A DNA stretch of 64,000 bases from the NCBI GenBank assembly GCA_021325095.1, contig JAJPHV010000015.1:62001-126000 (forward strand), written 5' to 3'. Position numbers and translations under genes: made by a program. Below the pieces are notes generated by a model that ran no database searches, was not told the origin of the DNA, and was given only the letters and a program-made list of their open reading frames with translations. The stretch comes from Chloroflexota bacterium. GTDB taxonomy: Bacteria > Chloroflexota > Anaerolineae > Aggregatilineales > UBA2796. Positions 27,913-37,048 of the stretch are shown here, piece after piece (position 1 is the stretch's first letter; every line of letters starts with the position of its first letter).

Positions 27913-29343
27913 ATGCGAAGGTTCGTTACGATTGTGGTTGTAGTGCTGGTCATTGCGTGTATTGCCGGTGTTGTGTTCATTGTCCCCCAGCAACTCCGGC
28001 AGAACACGGCGACAGGCGGCGCTGGTGGAGGGCGAGCCGGGCAGCCTGCCGTCAGGCAGGTCACTGTCCAGAAAGGCCCGCTGACGCTCACTGTCAGTGC
28101 GACAGGCAATGTTGTCGCCAAACAGCAAGCTAATCTCAGCTTTGACCAGGCAGGCCGCGTTCAAGAAGTGCTCGTGCAGCAGGATCAGAAGGTCACGGCG
28201 GGGCAAGTCCTGGCCCGCCAGGACGATTCGGCCCAGAAATTCAATCTGGCGCAGGCTGAATACAACCTGAAGGCGGCAGACGCTGCGCTCCAGAAGCTGC
28301 TCAGGCCTGTTGACCCCGCCGACATTGCCGAGGCGGAAGCAAACGTCAAAGCGGCTCAGGCCGCCTACAGTGCCCAGGCCAGCAGCGTCAACCCGAACAC
28401 TGTCAAAGCTGCGCAGCTTGCCTATGATCAGGCGGTGTCCAATGCGCAAATGGCCGAGCAGCAGCGCATCGCGGCGGGTGGACAGTTCGCCAATGATGAT
28501 CCCAACTATCAGAAGTACGTGGCGGCTGTCGGGCAGGCCCAGATTAACGCTCAGATCGCGCAACTCAAGCTGCAACAGGCTCAACGTGGAACCTCACTGA
28601 GCAAGGCCACGACCAACATCACCTACCAGCAAGCGCTGCTGGCCCAGCTCAAGGCCGGGCCAAAGCAGAGCGACATCGACGCGGCTCAGGCGGCCTACTA
28701 TGTTGCCAAAGTACAGCGCGAGCAGGCGCAGCACGACCTGGACAATACTCAGCTTGTCGCGCCGTTTGCCGGGGTCGTTTCAACCGTCAACATCAAACCA
28801 GGTGAGATCAGCAGTGGGCCAGCGATGGTGCTGACGGATACCAGCGAAATGTACGTCGATATCCACGTCGATGAGGCCGACATCGGCAACATCCACATCG
28901 GTCAACTCGTTGACGTGACATTTGACGCGCTGCCCGGAGTCGCCGTGAAGGGCAAAGTGCAACGCATTGCCCAGACCGCCGATACAACGGCCTCCGTGAT
29001 CACTTACCCTGTGCGCGTCATTCTGGACCCCAACAATGCGGCGCTGAAGGTCGGCATGACGGCGAATGCGGTGTTCCATGTGCAAGACATCGAAAGTGCC
29101 CTGCGCGTTCCGAACGAATATCTGCGTCTGAACCGCACCACCAACCAGTACACGGTCAATCTGGTCAACCGGGACGGGACGATTGAGCAGGTTCCTGTCC
29201 AGATCGGTCTACAGGGGTCCGATTACAGCGAAGTGATTAGCGGTCTGAACGAGGGCGAGGTCATTGCGCTGATCACGGCCAACATCGCGCCTGGCACTGG
29301 TGCGGCTGGCGGCCAGGCAGGCGGCCCGCCACCCGGACCGTGA
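27913..29343 (+). CDS. membrane fusion protein (HlyD/MacA-like), first copy
   Basis: A 476-residue periplasmic-adaptor-type protein: signal anchor at about 3-23 (TIVVVVLVIACIAGVVF), biotinyl-lipoyl half-motif near VSATGNVVAKQQANLSF, a long alpha-helical hairpin rich in Ala/Gln at about 95-235, the second lipoyl half, a beta-barrel with DIHVDEADIGNIHIGQ, and a Gly/Pro-rich end. AGAGG at 27901-27905 is 7 bases before this ATG; the alternative GTG at 27886 has none. In MacAB-type systems such proteins connect an ABC transporter to outer layers or act as a substrate-gated sleeve. Confidence 0.92.
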   Translation: MRRFVTIVVVVLVIACIAGVVFIVPQQLRQNTATGGAGGGRAGQPAVRQVTVQKGPLTLTVSATGNVVAKQQANLSFDQAGRVQEVLVQQDQKVTAGQVLARQDDSAQKFNLAQAEYNLKAADAALQKLLRPVDPADIAEAEANVKAAQAAYSAQASSVNPNTVKAAQLAYDQAVSNAQMAEQQRIAAGGQFANDDPNYQKYVAAVGQAQINAQIAQLKLQQAQRGTSLSKATTNITYQQALLAQLKAGPKQSDIDAAQAAYYVAKVQREQAQHDLDNTQLVAPFAGVVSTVNIKPGEISSGPAMVLTDTSEMYVDIHVDEADIGNIHIGQLVDVTFDALPGVAVKGKVQRIAQTADTTASVITYPVRVILDPNNAALKVGMTANAVFHVQDIESALRVPNEYLRLNRTTNQYTVNLVNRDGTIEQVPVQIGLQGSDYSEVISGLNEGEVIALITANIAPGTGAAGGQAGGPPPGP

Positions 29344-29365
29344 AACCAGGAGAAGGAAATACGCG

Positions 29366-30952
29366 ATGTTCACACGATTACGGAACCTGATCATCCTGGC
29401 AATCCTTGTGATTGCTGTCGCAGCCTTTATCCGCTTCCGTGTGCTGGCGCAGACGCCTGCTGCCGGCGGGCGCGGTGGGGCCACCCCGCCGACGCAGGAC
29501 ACTAGCGTGGTGGATCGCGGCGAAGTGGCGGTCACCGTCAGCGCGACTGGCCCTATTCAGGCCAACCAGACCGTTTCACTGTCCTTCCCGATCAATGGGA
29601 AAGTGGCAACCATCAACGTCTCCGAGGGCGACTATGTGCGTAAGGGCCAGACCATCGCTACCTTGAATACGCAGGCGGCCCTCGATGCGCTGCTGCTGGC
29701 GCAGGCCAAAGTCGCGCAGCAGCAGGTGGCGCTGCGCCAGTTGACCGAAAAGCCGCGCCAGGTGGACATCAACGTGGCCCAGGCGGCGCTGGATATGGCG
29801 AATGCTTCGCTGAAATCGGCTATGAGCGGCCCGGATCAATTGCAAACCCAGATCAACGCGCTGAACGTCGAAGTTGCCAAGAACCAGCTCTGGCAGATCG
29901 AGTTACAGCGCGACGCTGACAACAACCGCAAAGCCCAACTGCAAAGCAATCCTCGCACGGCGGGGCAGGCGGCCTCGCTGCCCAGCGACGCCACCCATAA
30001 CGGCCAAATTGCGTCGGCAGATTACAACGTCCAGATCGCCCAGGCGCAGCTTGATGCTCAGAAGTCCCAAGGCGCCAATGTGGGCAGTATTGCCTCTGCC
30101 CAGGCGCAGGTCGTGTCGGCCCAGAACGCCTTGAATAAGCTGCTGGCAGGCGGTGACAAAGATGACATCGCCCGCGCCGAAGCCCAGTTGCAGGCGGCCC
30201 AGGCGGCGCTGGACCAGGCCAAAGACAACTTTGCGAAAACCGCGCTCCTGGCTCCGTTTGACGGTGTGGTAGCGCAGATCAATCTGCACCCGGGCGAAGT
30301 GCCGCCCGCTACCGGTGCAGCAGTCACGATGCTCGACACCAGCAGCTTCTACGTCGATGTGCCCATTGACGAAACGGACGTTGCCAAAATCGCTGTCGGC
30401 CAGCCGGTTACACTCACACTCGATGCTTTGCCGGGTGTCACCGTCAACGGCAAGGTGGCGCGCATTGCCGAAACCCCGACGATGAGCGGTGACGTTGTCA
30501 CCTACACAACCCACATCGAGATCGACCCGGCGGGGCAGCCGCTGCGCTCGGCTATGAGCGCCACTGCCACGATCACTACCAGCAAGGTTGAGAACGTGCT
30601 GCGCATTCGCAATCGATTCGTGCTGCTGGATCGTCAGAGCGGAAGAGCCTTCGTCAACCTGCGCCAGCCGGACGGGACCTTCAAGGAAGTACCGGTTGTC
30701 CTCGGCCTGCGCAACGACACGTACAGCGAAGTCAAGAGCGGGCTGTCGGTGGGCGATGTCGTGGGCAGCATCCAGGCCCAGCAGGGTGGTTTTGGGCCGT
30801 TCGGACGGTTCGGTGGCGGTGGTAACAACCAGGGCAATGCAGGCGGCGGCACTCAGCCCGCGCCGAACGGGCAGGAAGGCACTCCGAGCGGTGGGCAAGG
30901 TGGCCGCGGCGGAGCCAACCAGAGCACACCCGACAGCGCGCAAGGGGGCTAA
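29366..30952 (+). CDS. membrane fusion protein (HlyD/MacA-like), second copy
   Basis: A 528-residue paralogue of the preceding gene with a membrane anchor at about 6-27, lipoyl halves near VTVSATGPIQANQTVSLSF and APFDGVVAQINLHPGE, a long coiled-coil hairpin (about 105-270) and a DETDVAKIAVGQPVTL barrel segment. Its last 60 residues are a Gly/Asn/Gln/Pro-rich tail (GRFGGGGNNQGNAGGG and on) that looks disordered. GAAGGAAAT lies 8 bases before the ATG. Two adaptors for one transporter suggest a hetero-oligomer. Confidence 0.9.
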   Translation: MFTRLRNLIILAILVIAVAAFIRFRVLAQTPAAGGRGGATPPTQDTSVVDRGEVAVTVSATGPIQANQTVSLSFPINGKVATINVSEGDYVRKGQTIATLNTQAALDALLLAQAKVAQQQVALRQLTEKPRQVDINVAQAALDMANASLKSAMSGPDQLQTQINALNVEVAKNQLWQIELQRDADNNRKAQLQSNPRTAGQAASLPSDATHNGQIASADYNVQIAQAQLDAQKSQGANVGSIASAQAQVVSAQNALNKLLAGGDKDDIARAEAQLQAAQAALDQAKDNFAKTALLAPFDGVVAQINLHPGEVPPATGAAVTMLDTSSFYVDVPIDETDVAKIAVGQPVTLTLDALPGVTVNGKVARIAETPTMSGDVVTYTTHIEIDPAGQPLRSAMSATATITTSKVENVLRIRNRFVLLDRQSGRAFVNLRQPDGTFKEVPVVLGLRNDTYSEVKSGLSVGDVVGSIQAQQGGFGPFGRFGGGGNNQGNAGGGTQPAPNGQEGTPSGGQGGRGGANQSTPDSAQGG

Positions 30953-31016
30953 AATCTCGATTGGCGGGCAGCTACCTGCCCACAGCTTAAATCCGGACGC
31001 TAAAGCAAGGTGAAGA

Positions 31017-31853
31017 ATGCCAGGACAGAAGCAGCCAGAATATGTGGTTCCCACGGACGAGCGTGGGCGCAAAGCCGTGATCGACGTGCGCAACATCACC
31101 AAAATCTACAAGATGGGCGACATCGAGGTTCCGGCGCTGCGCGGGGTGTCGTTGCAGGTCTACGAAGGCGAATTCGTGAGCATCATGGGGCCGTCGGGGA
31201 GCGGCAAGAGCACGATGCTGCAAATCTTGGGCGCCCTCGACCAGCCGACCAGCGGTGAATACTACCTGGACGGCGTAAATGTCGCCAAACTCAAGGATAC
31301 GCAGCTTGCCAGCATCCGAAACAAGAAGATCGGCTTCGTCTTCCAGAGTTTCAACCTGCTGAAGCGGACCAGCGCCCAGCGCCAGGTGGAACTGCCGCTG
31401 ATCTACGCAGGGGCGCGTGACCGGGCCAAACGTGCCCGTGCTGCGCTTCAGGCGGTGGGCCTGGGAGACCGGCTGCGCCACAACCCGAACGAACTGTCCG
31501 GCGGCCAGCAGCAGCGCGTCGCCATCGCCAGGGCCATCGTGACCAACCCGGCCATTGTGCTGGCCGACGAGCCTACCGGCAACCTGGACTCGCGCAGCGG
31601 CACGGAAGTCCTCAAGATTTTCCAGGAGATGAATCGTAAGCAAGGCATCACGACGGTCTTCGTCACCCACGATCCCTTTGTGGCGCGTCATACAGATCGG
31701 ATCGTGATGCTGCGCGACGGTCAAATTGTGGCCGATCAACCTGTGCCCGACCCGATTGAGGCGGGAACCGTCGAGCGGCCTTCCGAGAGCGCCGAACTGG
31801 AATCGCTGTTCAAAGAAACGTATTATGCGGACAGGAAGGAGAAAGTTTCCTGA
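31017..31853 (+). CDS. ABC transporter ATP-binding protein (MacB/LolD/FtsE-like)
   Basis: A 278-residue ATPase with Walker A GPSGSGKST, Q-loop after VFQSFNLLKR, signature LSGGQQQR and Walker B IVLADEPTGNLDS followed by the H-loop in FVTHDPFVARH. The LADEPTGNLD form is typical of the MacB/LolD/BceA class that pairs with FtsX-like permeases and couples ATP hydrolysis to mechanical work in the outer space. The N-terminal 20 residues and a C-terminal 40-residue tail extend the core. The stop overlaps the first permease start by one base (TGATG). Confidence 0.95.
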   Translation: MPGQKQPEYVVPTDERGRKAVIDVRNITKIYKMGDIEVPALRGVSLQVYEGEFVSIMGPSGSGKSTMLQILGALDQPTSGEYYLDGVNVAKLKDTQLASIRNKKIGFVFQSFNLLKRTSAQRQVELPLIYAGARDRAKRARAALQAVGLGDRLRHNPNELSGGQQQRVAIARAIVTNPAIVLADEPTGNLDSRSGTEVLKIFQEMNRKQGITTVFVTHDPFVARHTDRIVMLRDGQIVADQPVPDPIEAGTVERPSESAELESLFKETYYADRKEKVS

Positions 31854-33091
31854 TGCGCCTGCTGGAGTCGCTGCGGATCGCCATCACTGGACTGCTGTCA
31901 AACCGGCTCCGTTCGGTGCTGACGATGCTCGGCATCGTGATCGGCGTTGCTGCCGTGATTGCCCTGGTTAGCTTTGGGCAGGGTTTCCAGCAGTTTGTCA
32001 CGGCCCGCTTCCAGGCGCTTGGCAGCAACCTGATCACGGTCTTTCCGACGCGCCCGGGCGGGCCGAACAGCCAGAACGTCAAGCCCAAGCCGCTGACCAT
32101 GAGCGATGTCCAGGCGATCTCCAACCCGATCTATGTGACAGGCGTGACGGCAGTTGCGCCTGTTTACAACGTTAGCGGCGCGGTGACGGCCAACGGGAAC
32201 AGCCTGACCATGAACGTCCAGGGCACAACACCTGCCTGGCAGGTGGTGCGCGATTGGGCGGTAGCCGATGGGCGCTTCATCGACCAGGACGACGTCAATG
32301 GAACGGCTAACGTGGCTGTCCTGGGCAGCACTACCGTCAGCAAGTTGTTTGACGACGGCAGCGACCCTGTCGGCCAGCTTGTCAACATCAAGGATATTCC
32401 GTTCCGGGTCATCGGCGTGCTGGTCAGCAAAGGTGGCTTTGGTGACGCCGATCAGGTCGTCATTGTCCCACTCACGACGGCTCAGAAACACCTGGGTGAA
32501 ACGGCGCGCCGTGCCAGCAATGGTGAATTCACTGTATCGACGGTGCTGGTCAAGGCCGTCAACGAGCAGCAGATGTCCACTGTTCAGGCCGAAATCACGC
32601 AACTGCTGACAGAGCGTCACGACATTCAGTTTGTCGGCCTGGAAGATTTCCGAGTTCTCAGCCAGGAACAAATCCTGACGACGGTCAACAACGTCACCGG
32701 CCTGATCACGCTTTTCCTGGGTGTCGTGGCCGGGATCAGTCTGGTCGTGGGCGGGATCGGCGTCATGAACATCATGCTGGTCTCCGTGACGGAACGCACC
32801 CGCGAAATTGGTCTGCGCAAAGCGGTTGGGGCGCGCTATTTCGACCTCCTGTCGCAATTCCTGATCGAGAGCACCGCGCTCTCGCTGGGCGGTGGGCTGC
32901 TTGGTGTCCTGCTTGGCGCGCTGGTGGCCTATATTGGCAGCCAATTGATTCCCAACCTGACGCTCTCGATCACTCCGGCGGCGGTCATCCTGGCCGCAGG
33001 CGTCAGCATCGCCATCGGTATATTCTTCGGCGTGTACCCGGCCAGCCGTGCGGCGGCGCTTAACCCTATCGAGGCATTGCGGTATGAGTAA
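31853..33091 (+). CDS. FtsX/MacB-like ABC permease, first subunit
   Basis: A 412-residue permease with one N-terminal helix (RSVLTMLGIVIGVAAVIALVS, about 21-42), a large MacB periplasmic core domain (about 45-280) and three C-terminal helices starting ISLVVGGIGVMNIMLVSV. The ERTREIGLRKAVGA segment is the coupling helix contacting the ATPase. MacB-type dimers drive export of antibiotics, peptides or lipoproteins via an adaptor. It is followed by a related permease with an 8-base overlap, so the functional unit is probably a heterodimer. Confidence 0.93.
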   Translation: MRLLESLRIAITGLLSNRLRSVLTMLGIVIGVAAVIALVSFGQGFQQFVTARFQALGSNLITVFPTRPGGPNSQNVKPKPLTMSDVQAISNPIYVTGVTAVAPVYNVSGAVTANGNSLTMNVQGTTPAWQVVRDWAVADGRFIDQDDVNGTANVAVLGSTTVSKLFDDGSDPVGQLVNIKDIPFRVIGVLVSKGGFGDADQVVIVPLTTAQKHLGETARRASNGEFTVSTVLVKAVNEQQMSTVQAEITQLLTERHDIQFVGLEDFRVLSQEQILTTVNNVTGLITLFLGVVAGISLVVGGIGVMNIMLVSVTERTREIGLRKAVGARYFDLLSQFLIESTALSLGGGLLGVLLGALVAYIGSQLIPNLTLSITPAAVILAAGVSIAIGIFFGVYPASRAAALNPIEALRYE

Positions 33092-34343
33092 GCTCCTCGA
33101 AAACGTGCGCGTCGCATCGACGGCGCTGATGAGCAACAAGTTCCGCGCGCTGCTGACGACACTCGGCATCGCCATCGGCATCGCGGCGGTGGTCATTCTG
33201 GTATCGTTAGGGCAGGCTGTCCAGAACTACGTGACCAACCAGTTCCTGAGCGTTGGCTCCGACCTGATCTACGTGCGACCGGCGACTTCGTTCCGAGGCC
33301 CTGGCTTTGAAGTTGGGCGGGGTGGCGGGCAGTTATCCTCGCTGACCGAAAAGGACGTGGCGCTGCTGCAAGACCCCTTCAACGTTCCAGGCGTCAAAGC
33401 AGTTGTGCCGCTGATCAACGTGGGGCGGCCTGTGTATAACGGGTCAAATACGGAGCGTATCAACGTCTCCGCGACGACGGCGCTTTACTTTGAGGTCATG
33501 AACCGGCAGGCTGCCTCGGGGCGGCTCTTCGACGATCAAGACGTGCTGTCCGCGTCGCGGGTGGCTGTCATCGGGCAAACGACGGCCAGAAACCTGTTTC
33601 CGGGCAACGCCGACCCACTTGGCGATGAGATTCGCATCGGTAACGTCACCTTCCGGGTGATCGGCATCCTGGAACTGTTCGGCACCAGCAGCTTTGGTCA
33701 GGATCAGGACGATGTCGTATTCGTGCCGATCACGGCAGCCGAACTGCATCTGGCCTCGGAGCGGCGCAGCAGCGGGCAGATTCCGGTCAGCCTGATTTAC
33801 ATTCAGGCGGCCAACATCAACGCTATCGACAACATCGTTGCCACGACAACGGAGCTGCTCCGTACCCAGCACAAGATCAAAGCCGGCAAAGACGACGATT
33901 TCCAGATCACAGCCCAGAAAGACCTGATCAACAACTTTGACCAGGTGATCACGACGCTGACCATCTTCCTGGCCGTCATCGGCGGCATCAGCCTGGTGGT
34001 GGGCGGCATCGGCGTCATGAACATCATGCTCGTGACGGTAACGGAGCGCACTCGTGAGATCGGGCTGCGCAAAGCGGTTGGTGCACGTGGTTGGGACGTG
34101 CTGCTTCAGTTCCTGACCGAGGCCATCTTCCTGTGTGGGATTGGTGGCGCTGCCGGGCTGCTCCTCGCCACAACGGTCACCAACATCGTCAGTGCCCTCG
34201 TTCCAGACCTGTCCCCGTCCGTGAGTGTGGTGGGCGTGGCCCTGGCCGTCGGCGTGACGACTCTGGTCGGCGTTTTCTTCGGCTTGTATCCGGCCAGCCG
34301 CGCCGCTGCGCTCAACCCGATTCAGGCCCTACGGACGGAATAA
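33084..34343 (+). CDS. FtsX/MacB-like ABC permease, second subunit
   Basis: A 419-residue paralogue of the previous permease with the same order: helix at about 18-40, MacB core domain, then three C-terminal helices. It repeats the GGISLVVGGIGVMNIMLVTV and ERTREIGLRKAVGARG segments almost exactly, so the pair arose by duplication. The start at 33084 overlaps the upstream gene by eight bases; a longer frame from 33048 would be inside it. It ends 32 bases before a large SH3 membrane protein. Confidence 0.93.
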   Translation: MSKLLENVRVASTALMSNKFRALLTTLGIAIGIAAVVILVSLGQAVQNYVTNQFLSVGSDLIYVRPATSFRGPGFEVGRGGGQLSSLTEKDVALLQDPFNVPGVKAVVPLINVGRPVYNGSNTERINVSATTALYFEVMNRQAASGRLFDDQDVLSASRVAVIGQTTARNLFPGNADPLGDEIRIGNVTFRVIGILELFGTSSFGQDQDDVVFVPITAAELHLASERRSSGQIPVSLIYIQAANINAIDNIVATTTELLRTQHKIKAGKDDDFQITAQKDLINNFDQVITTLTIFLAVIGGISLVVGGIGVMNIMLVTVTERTREIGLRKAVGARGWDVLLQFLTEAIFLCGIGGAAGLLLATTVTNIVSALVPDLSPSVSVVGVALAVGVTTLVGVFFGLYPASRAAALNPIQALRTE

Positions 34344-34375
34344 GTCTAAATGTACTGCGATAGGAAGTAACACCC

Positions 34376-36187
34376 TTGAACCCTGTGAATCTGCTCATGA
34401 CTACCAACGCCCTGCTGCTCCTGGCCGGGCTGCTTATTCTGGGGGTCAACGTCGTCTTCAGTGCCATCCGCCTCCAACGCGGACACCTGCGCGCGGGTGT
34501 GCTCGGCGTCCTGGCGACGCTGGTCGCCTGTGCGCTCATCACCGTTGGACTGGTGCGCACGACGTTCCCCGCGTTGGGTGGTGGCGTGCTGCCCGGTGTG
34601 GCTGGTCTGGCTGCGCCGGGCGCTGCAGAGGGAGCTTCGGCTGCGCAGGACGGCGCACCTGGCCCATCAGGGCAGCAGCCGGATGGAGCCAACCCAACCG
34701 GCTCGACAATGCTTCCCGCCCCGTTAATGACGGCGATGGCATCCGGCAGAATACCCGCGCCGGTCATGACCCAGATCGCGGAGGGGACACTGCCCGCACG
34801 CCAGTTTGGCGGCAACCGGCCCGGTGGTAACACGGGCGGTGGTAACGCCAGCGCCGCCAGTGGGACGCCTGGGACGGGTGGCCGACCCAACCGCGCTAAC
34901 GGCGGGAATGGCGGCAACCTGAACGGGAACACCGCCGCCACGCCAGCCGCTGGCAGCGTGGCTGGCGGTAATTCAGGCAGCGACAGCGCCAACGGCGGCA
35001 ATGGTGGCGGGAACCGCACAGGCGGCAACGCTGGTGGTGGCACGCGCTTTGGTGGCGGCAATACCGGTGGCAACTTTGCTGGCAGCAGCTTTGCTGGCAG
35101 TCAAGGCGCAGCCCAGGCCAACCAGATTTACGCTGCGGTCCTGGTGGTCGGCGCGATCCTGATCGGCGTCGCCGGCATTTTCCTTTATCGCCGTGAACGG
35201 GAGCGCGACTCCTTTGAGCCATCCTGGTCGCCAGGTTTGCTGTACATCGGTGCGGGCGTCTTCGTGCTGGTCGCGGCACTGGTCATCCCTGCTTTGCCGG
35301 GGCAGTTTTTCGTTGCCAGAGCGGCAGGCGCGGGCCGCTTCGTAAGCACGTCCAATGGCCCGCTGCCCACCCGTGTTGGCGTTCAAACATCAACGCCGAC
35401 GGCGACCCCTGTCCCGTCGAGCACGCCTACCGCGCTGCCCACTCTGACTCCTGCACCAGGCGAAAGCCCGACTCCGCTCTTTACAGCGATTGCCTACGCC
35501 AGCACCGATACTGCTCTTAGTACCACTGCGCCCTGTACGCTCGCGGCACAGACCACCATCAACCTGCGTGGCGATCCGTCGGTCCAGCAGCAGGCTATCG
35601 GCAGGGTTTTTGCGGGCGCGCTGCTCTCGGCAACAGGCCGCACCGCCGACGGAAAGTGGTGGCGCGTGATCAGCACCAACGACGTGTCGCCGGTGGGAGG
35701 CTGGGTCAGCGCCGACTTCGTGAAGGTCGTATCAGGCTGCGCGGACGACGCGATCCCGGTGGTCGGGCCGACGCTTACCCCGTCGCGCACGCCGCGTCCG
35801 TCCCGCACACCCGTGCCCTCGCCCACGCCTCGCCCCAGCGCGACGCCCCGGCAGACGGCAACCAGCGTCCCGGCTTCGCCTGCGGAGGCTTCACCCTCCC
35901 CGACGAGCGCCCCGTCGGCGACTGCTGTCGTCGCACAGGCCAGCGCAGCGAGCTGCACGATCATGACGACGGTCTCGATCAGCCTGCGTCCCGACCCGTC
36001 GAAGACTCAGCCGCCGCTGGCGCAGATTCCGGAGGGAACGGCCCTCACCGCGACAAGCAAGACTGCCGATGGCGGCTGGTGGCACGTGACATACCCGGCG
36101 GCAGACGGCAACAAAGAGGGGTGGATTGGTAATGCGGGCGTATTCCCGGCTTCGGCCTGCGCCAGCCTGCCCACTGCAACGCCGTGA
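34376..36187 (+). CDS. membrane protein with Gly/Asn-rich loop and two SH3b domains
   Basis: A 603-residue protein. Two membrane helices (about 8-30 and 42-62) precede a Gly/Asn/Ser-rich, low-complexity stretch at about 140-245; two further helices lie at about 255-272 and 288-308. The outer part holds a first SH3b domain (about 385-455, TTINLRGDPSVQQQAIGRVF), a Pro/Thr/Arg linker (about 460-515), and a second SH3b (about 523-598). SH3b domains bind peptidoglycan or peptides, so it may dock the exporter to the wall. Start is TTG with AGGAAG some 8 bases upstream; an ATG at 34397 is the alternative. I know no described family with this architecture. Confidence 0.8.
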   Translation: MNPVNLLMTTNALLLLAGLLILGVNVVFSAIRLQRGHLRAGVLGVLATLVACALITVGLVRTTFPALGGGVLPGVAGLAAPGAAEGASAAQDGAPGPSGQQPDGANPTGSTMLPAPLMTAMASGRIPAPVMTQIAEGTLPARQFGGNRPGGNTGGGNASAASGTPGTGGRPNRANGGNGGNLNGNTAATPAAGSVAGGNSGSDSANGGNGGGNRTGGNAGGGTRFGGGNTGGNFAGSSFAGSQGAAQANQIYAAVLVVGAILIGVAGIFLYRRERERDSFEPSWSPGLLYIGAGVFVLVAALVIPALPGQFFVARAAGAGRFVSTSNGPLPTRVGVQTSTPTATPVPSSTPTALPTLTPAPGESPTPLFTAIAYASTDTALSTTAPCTLAAQTTINLRGDPSVQQQAIGRVFAGALLSATGRTADGKWWRVISTNDVSPVGGWVSADFVKVVSGCADDAIPVVGPTLTPSRTPRPSRTPVPSPTPRPSATPRQTATSVPASPAEASPSPTSAPSATAVVAQASAASCTIMTTVSISLRPDPSKTQPPLAQIPEGTALTATSKTADGGWWHVTYPAADGNKEGWIGNAGVFPASACASLPTATP

Positions 36188-37017
36188 ATCTTTTCTTCTT
36201 TGCGTCCTGGCTCCCTTGCCAGTCGTGGCGAGGGAGAATAGCCCTTGTTCTGGGGTGGGTGACGGTGCTGAATCTGGTGTTGCCCGGCCCGGTGCGCGCA
36301 GCCGACCCGGTGTATTGGACACCTGGCCCCAGAGGCGTAGAATATGCCAGAGTGCCCGCCTTTGGCGCGGCGGCCAGACCAGGCAACAGCATCTTGCTGG
36401 CCCGCATCGACCCGTCGGCGGTACTCTTTCGTGTTTACTATCGCGCCAGCAAGCCCCGGATCGTTCAGGACTGGCTCAAGGAATTCCCTGGCGCGGCGCT
36501 GATCGTCAACGCCAATTTCTACCGGAGTCGGGGCCGCCCATTGGGGCTGGTCATGATCGGCAATAAGCTGGTGAGCTTGCCCAGCGGACGCCCGGGCGCT
36601 GGTATTTTCCAGGTCAAAGGGGAGGTTCCGCAGGTTGGTTTGCTTTCAAAGGAGCAGGTTCTCAGCAACCAGGAGGCTCGTGAGTATACGGAGGCATTCG
36701 AGGGTTATCCGCTGCTGATCGAGGCCGGCCAACCTGTCTCGACGATGGCCGACTACGATGCCCGGAGCCGGGCACGGCGCACCGTGATCGCTCAGGACGG
36801 CGCAGGCCGCATCCTGATCGTGGTCACGACGCCTGTCGAAGTCACCCTTTCCGAGATGACTGGCTGGCTGCTCACCTCCGGCCTGAACGTCGTTACGGCT
36901 CTGAACCTGGATGGGGGCTTTTCGTCGCAGATGATCATTCCGGCGAGCGGTGACCAACCTGAACTCGCCAGCGGGATCGTGGGCGTGCCGGTAGTCCTGG
37001 TCGTCTACTCCCGTTGA
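36184..37017 (+). CDS. secreted phosphodiester glycosidase (NAGPA)-domain protein
   Basis: A 277-residue protein with a signal peptide (about 1-39, ending GPVRAADP) and a NAGPA/DUF2233-type domain. The hallmark ALNLDGGFSSQMI is near residue 240, and ALIVNANFYRSRGRPLG at about 100 is the other family block. In mammals this domain removes GlcNAc from mannose-6-phosphate diesters; bacterial members are linked to spore-wall or polymer phosphodiesters. The GTG start overlaps the upstream stop by four bases, so it is coupled to the SH3 protein. Confidence 0.85.
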   Translation: MNLFFFASWLPCQSWRGRIALVLGWVTVLNLVLPGPVRAADPVYWTPGPRGVEYARVPAFGAAARPGNSILLARIDPSAVLFRVYYRASKPRIVQDWLKEFPGAALIVNANFYRSRGRPLGLVMIGNKLVSLPSGRPGAGIFQVKGEVPQVGLLSKEQVLSNQEAREYTEAFEGYPLLIEAGQPVSTMADYDARSRARRTVIAQDGAGRILIVVTTPVEVTLSEMTGWLLTSGLNVVTALNLDGGFSSQMIIPASGDQPELASGIVGVPVVLVVYSR

Positions 37018-37020
37018 CGT

Positions 37021-37040
37021 CGATCTGAACTCGATCTGAA
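37021..37040. promoter_or_regulatory. tandem CGATCTGAA direct repeat before the response-regulator gene
   Basis: CGATCTGAA occurs at 37021-37029 and again at 37032-37040, a period of 11 bp, ending 8 bases before the response regulator start. It may be an autoregulatory half-site pair or simply a translation-region duplication. Confidence 0.35.
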
Positions 37041-37048
37041 AGCTGGTC

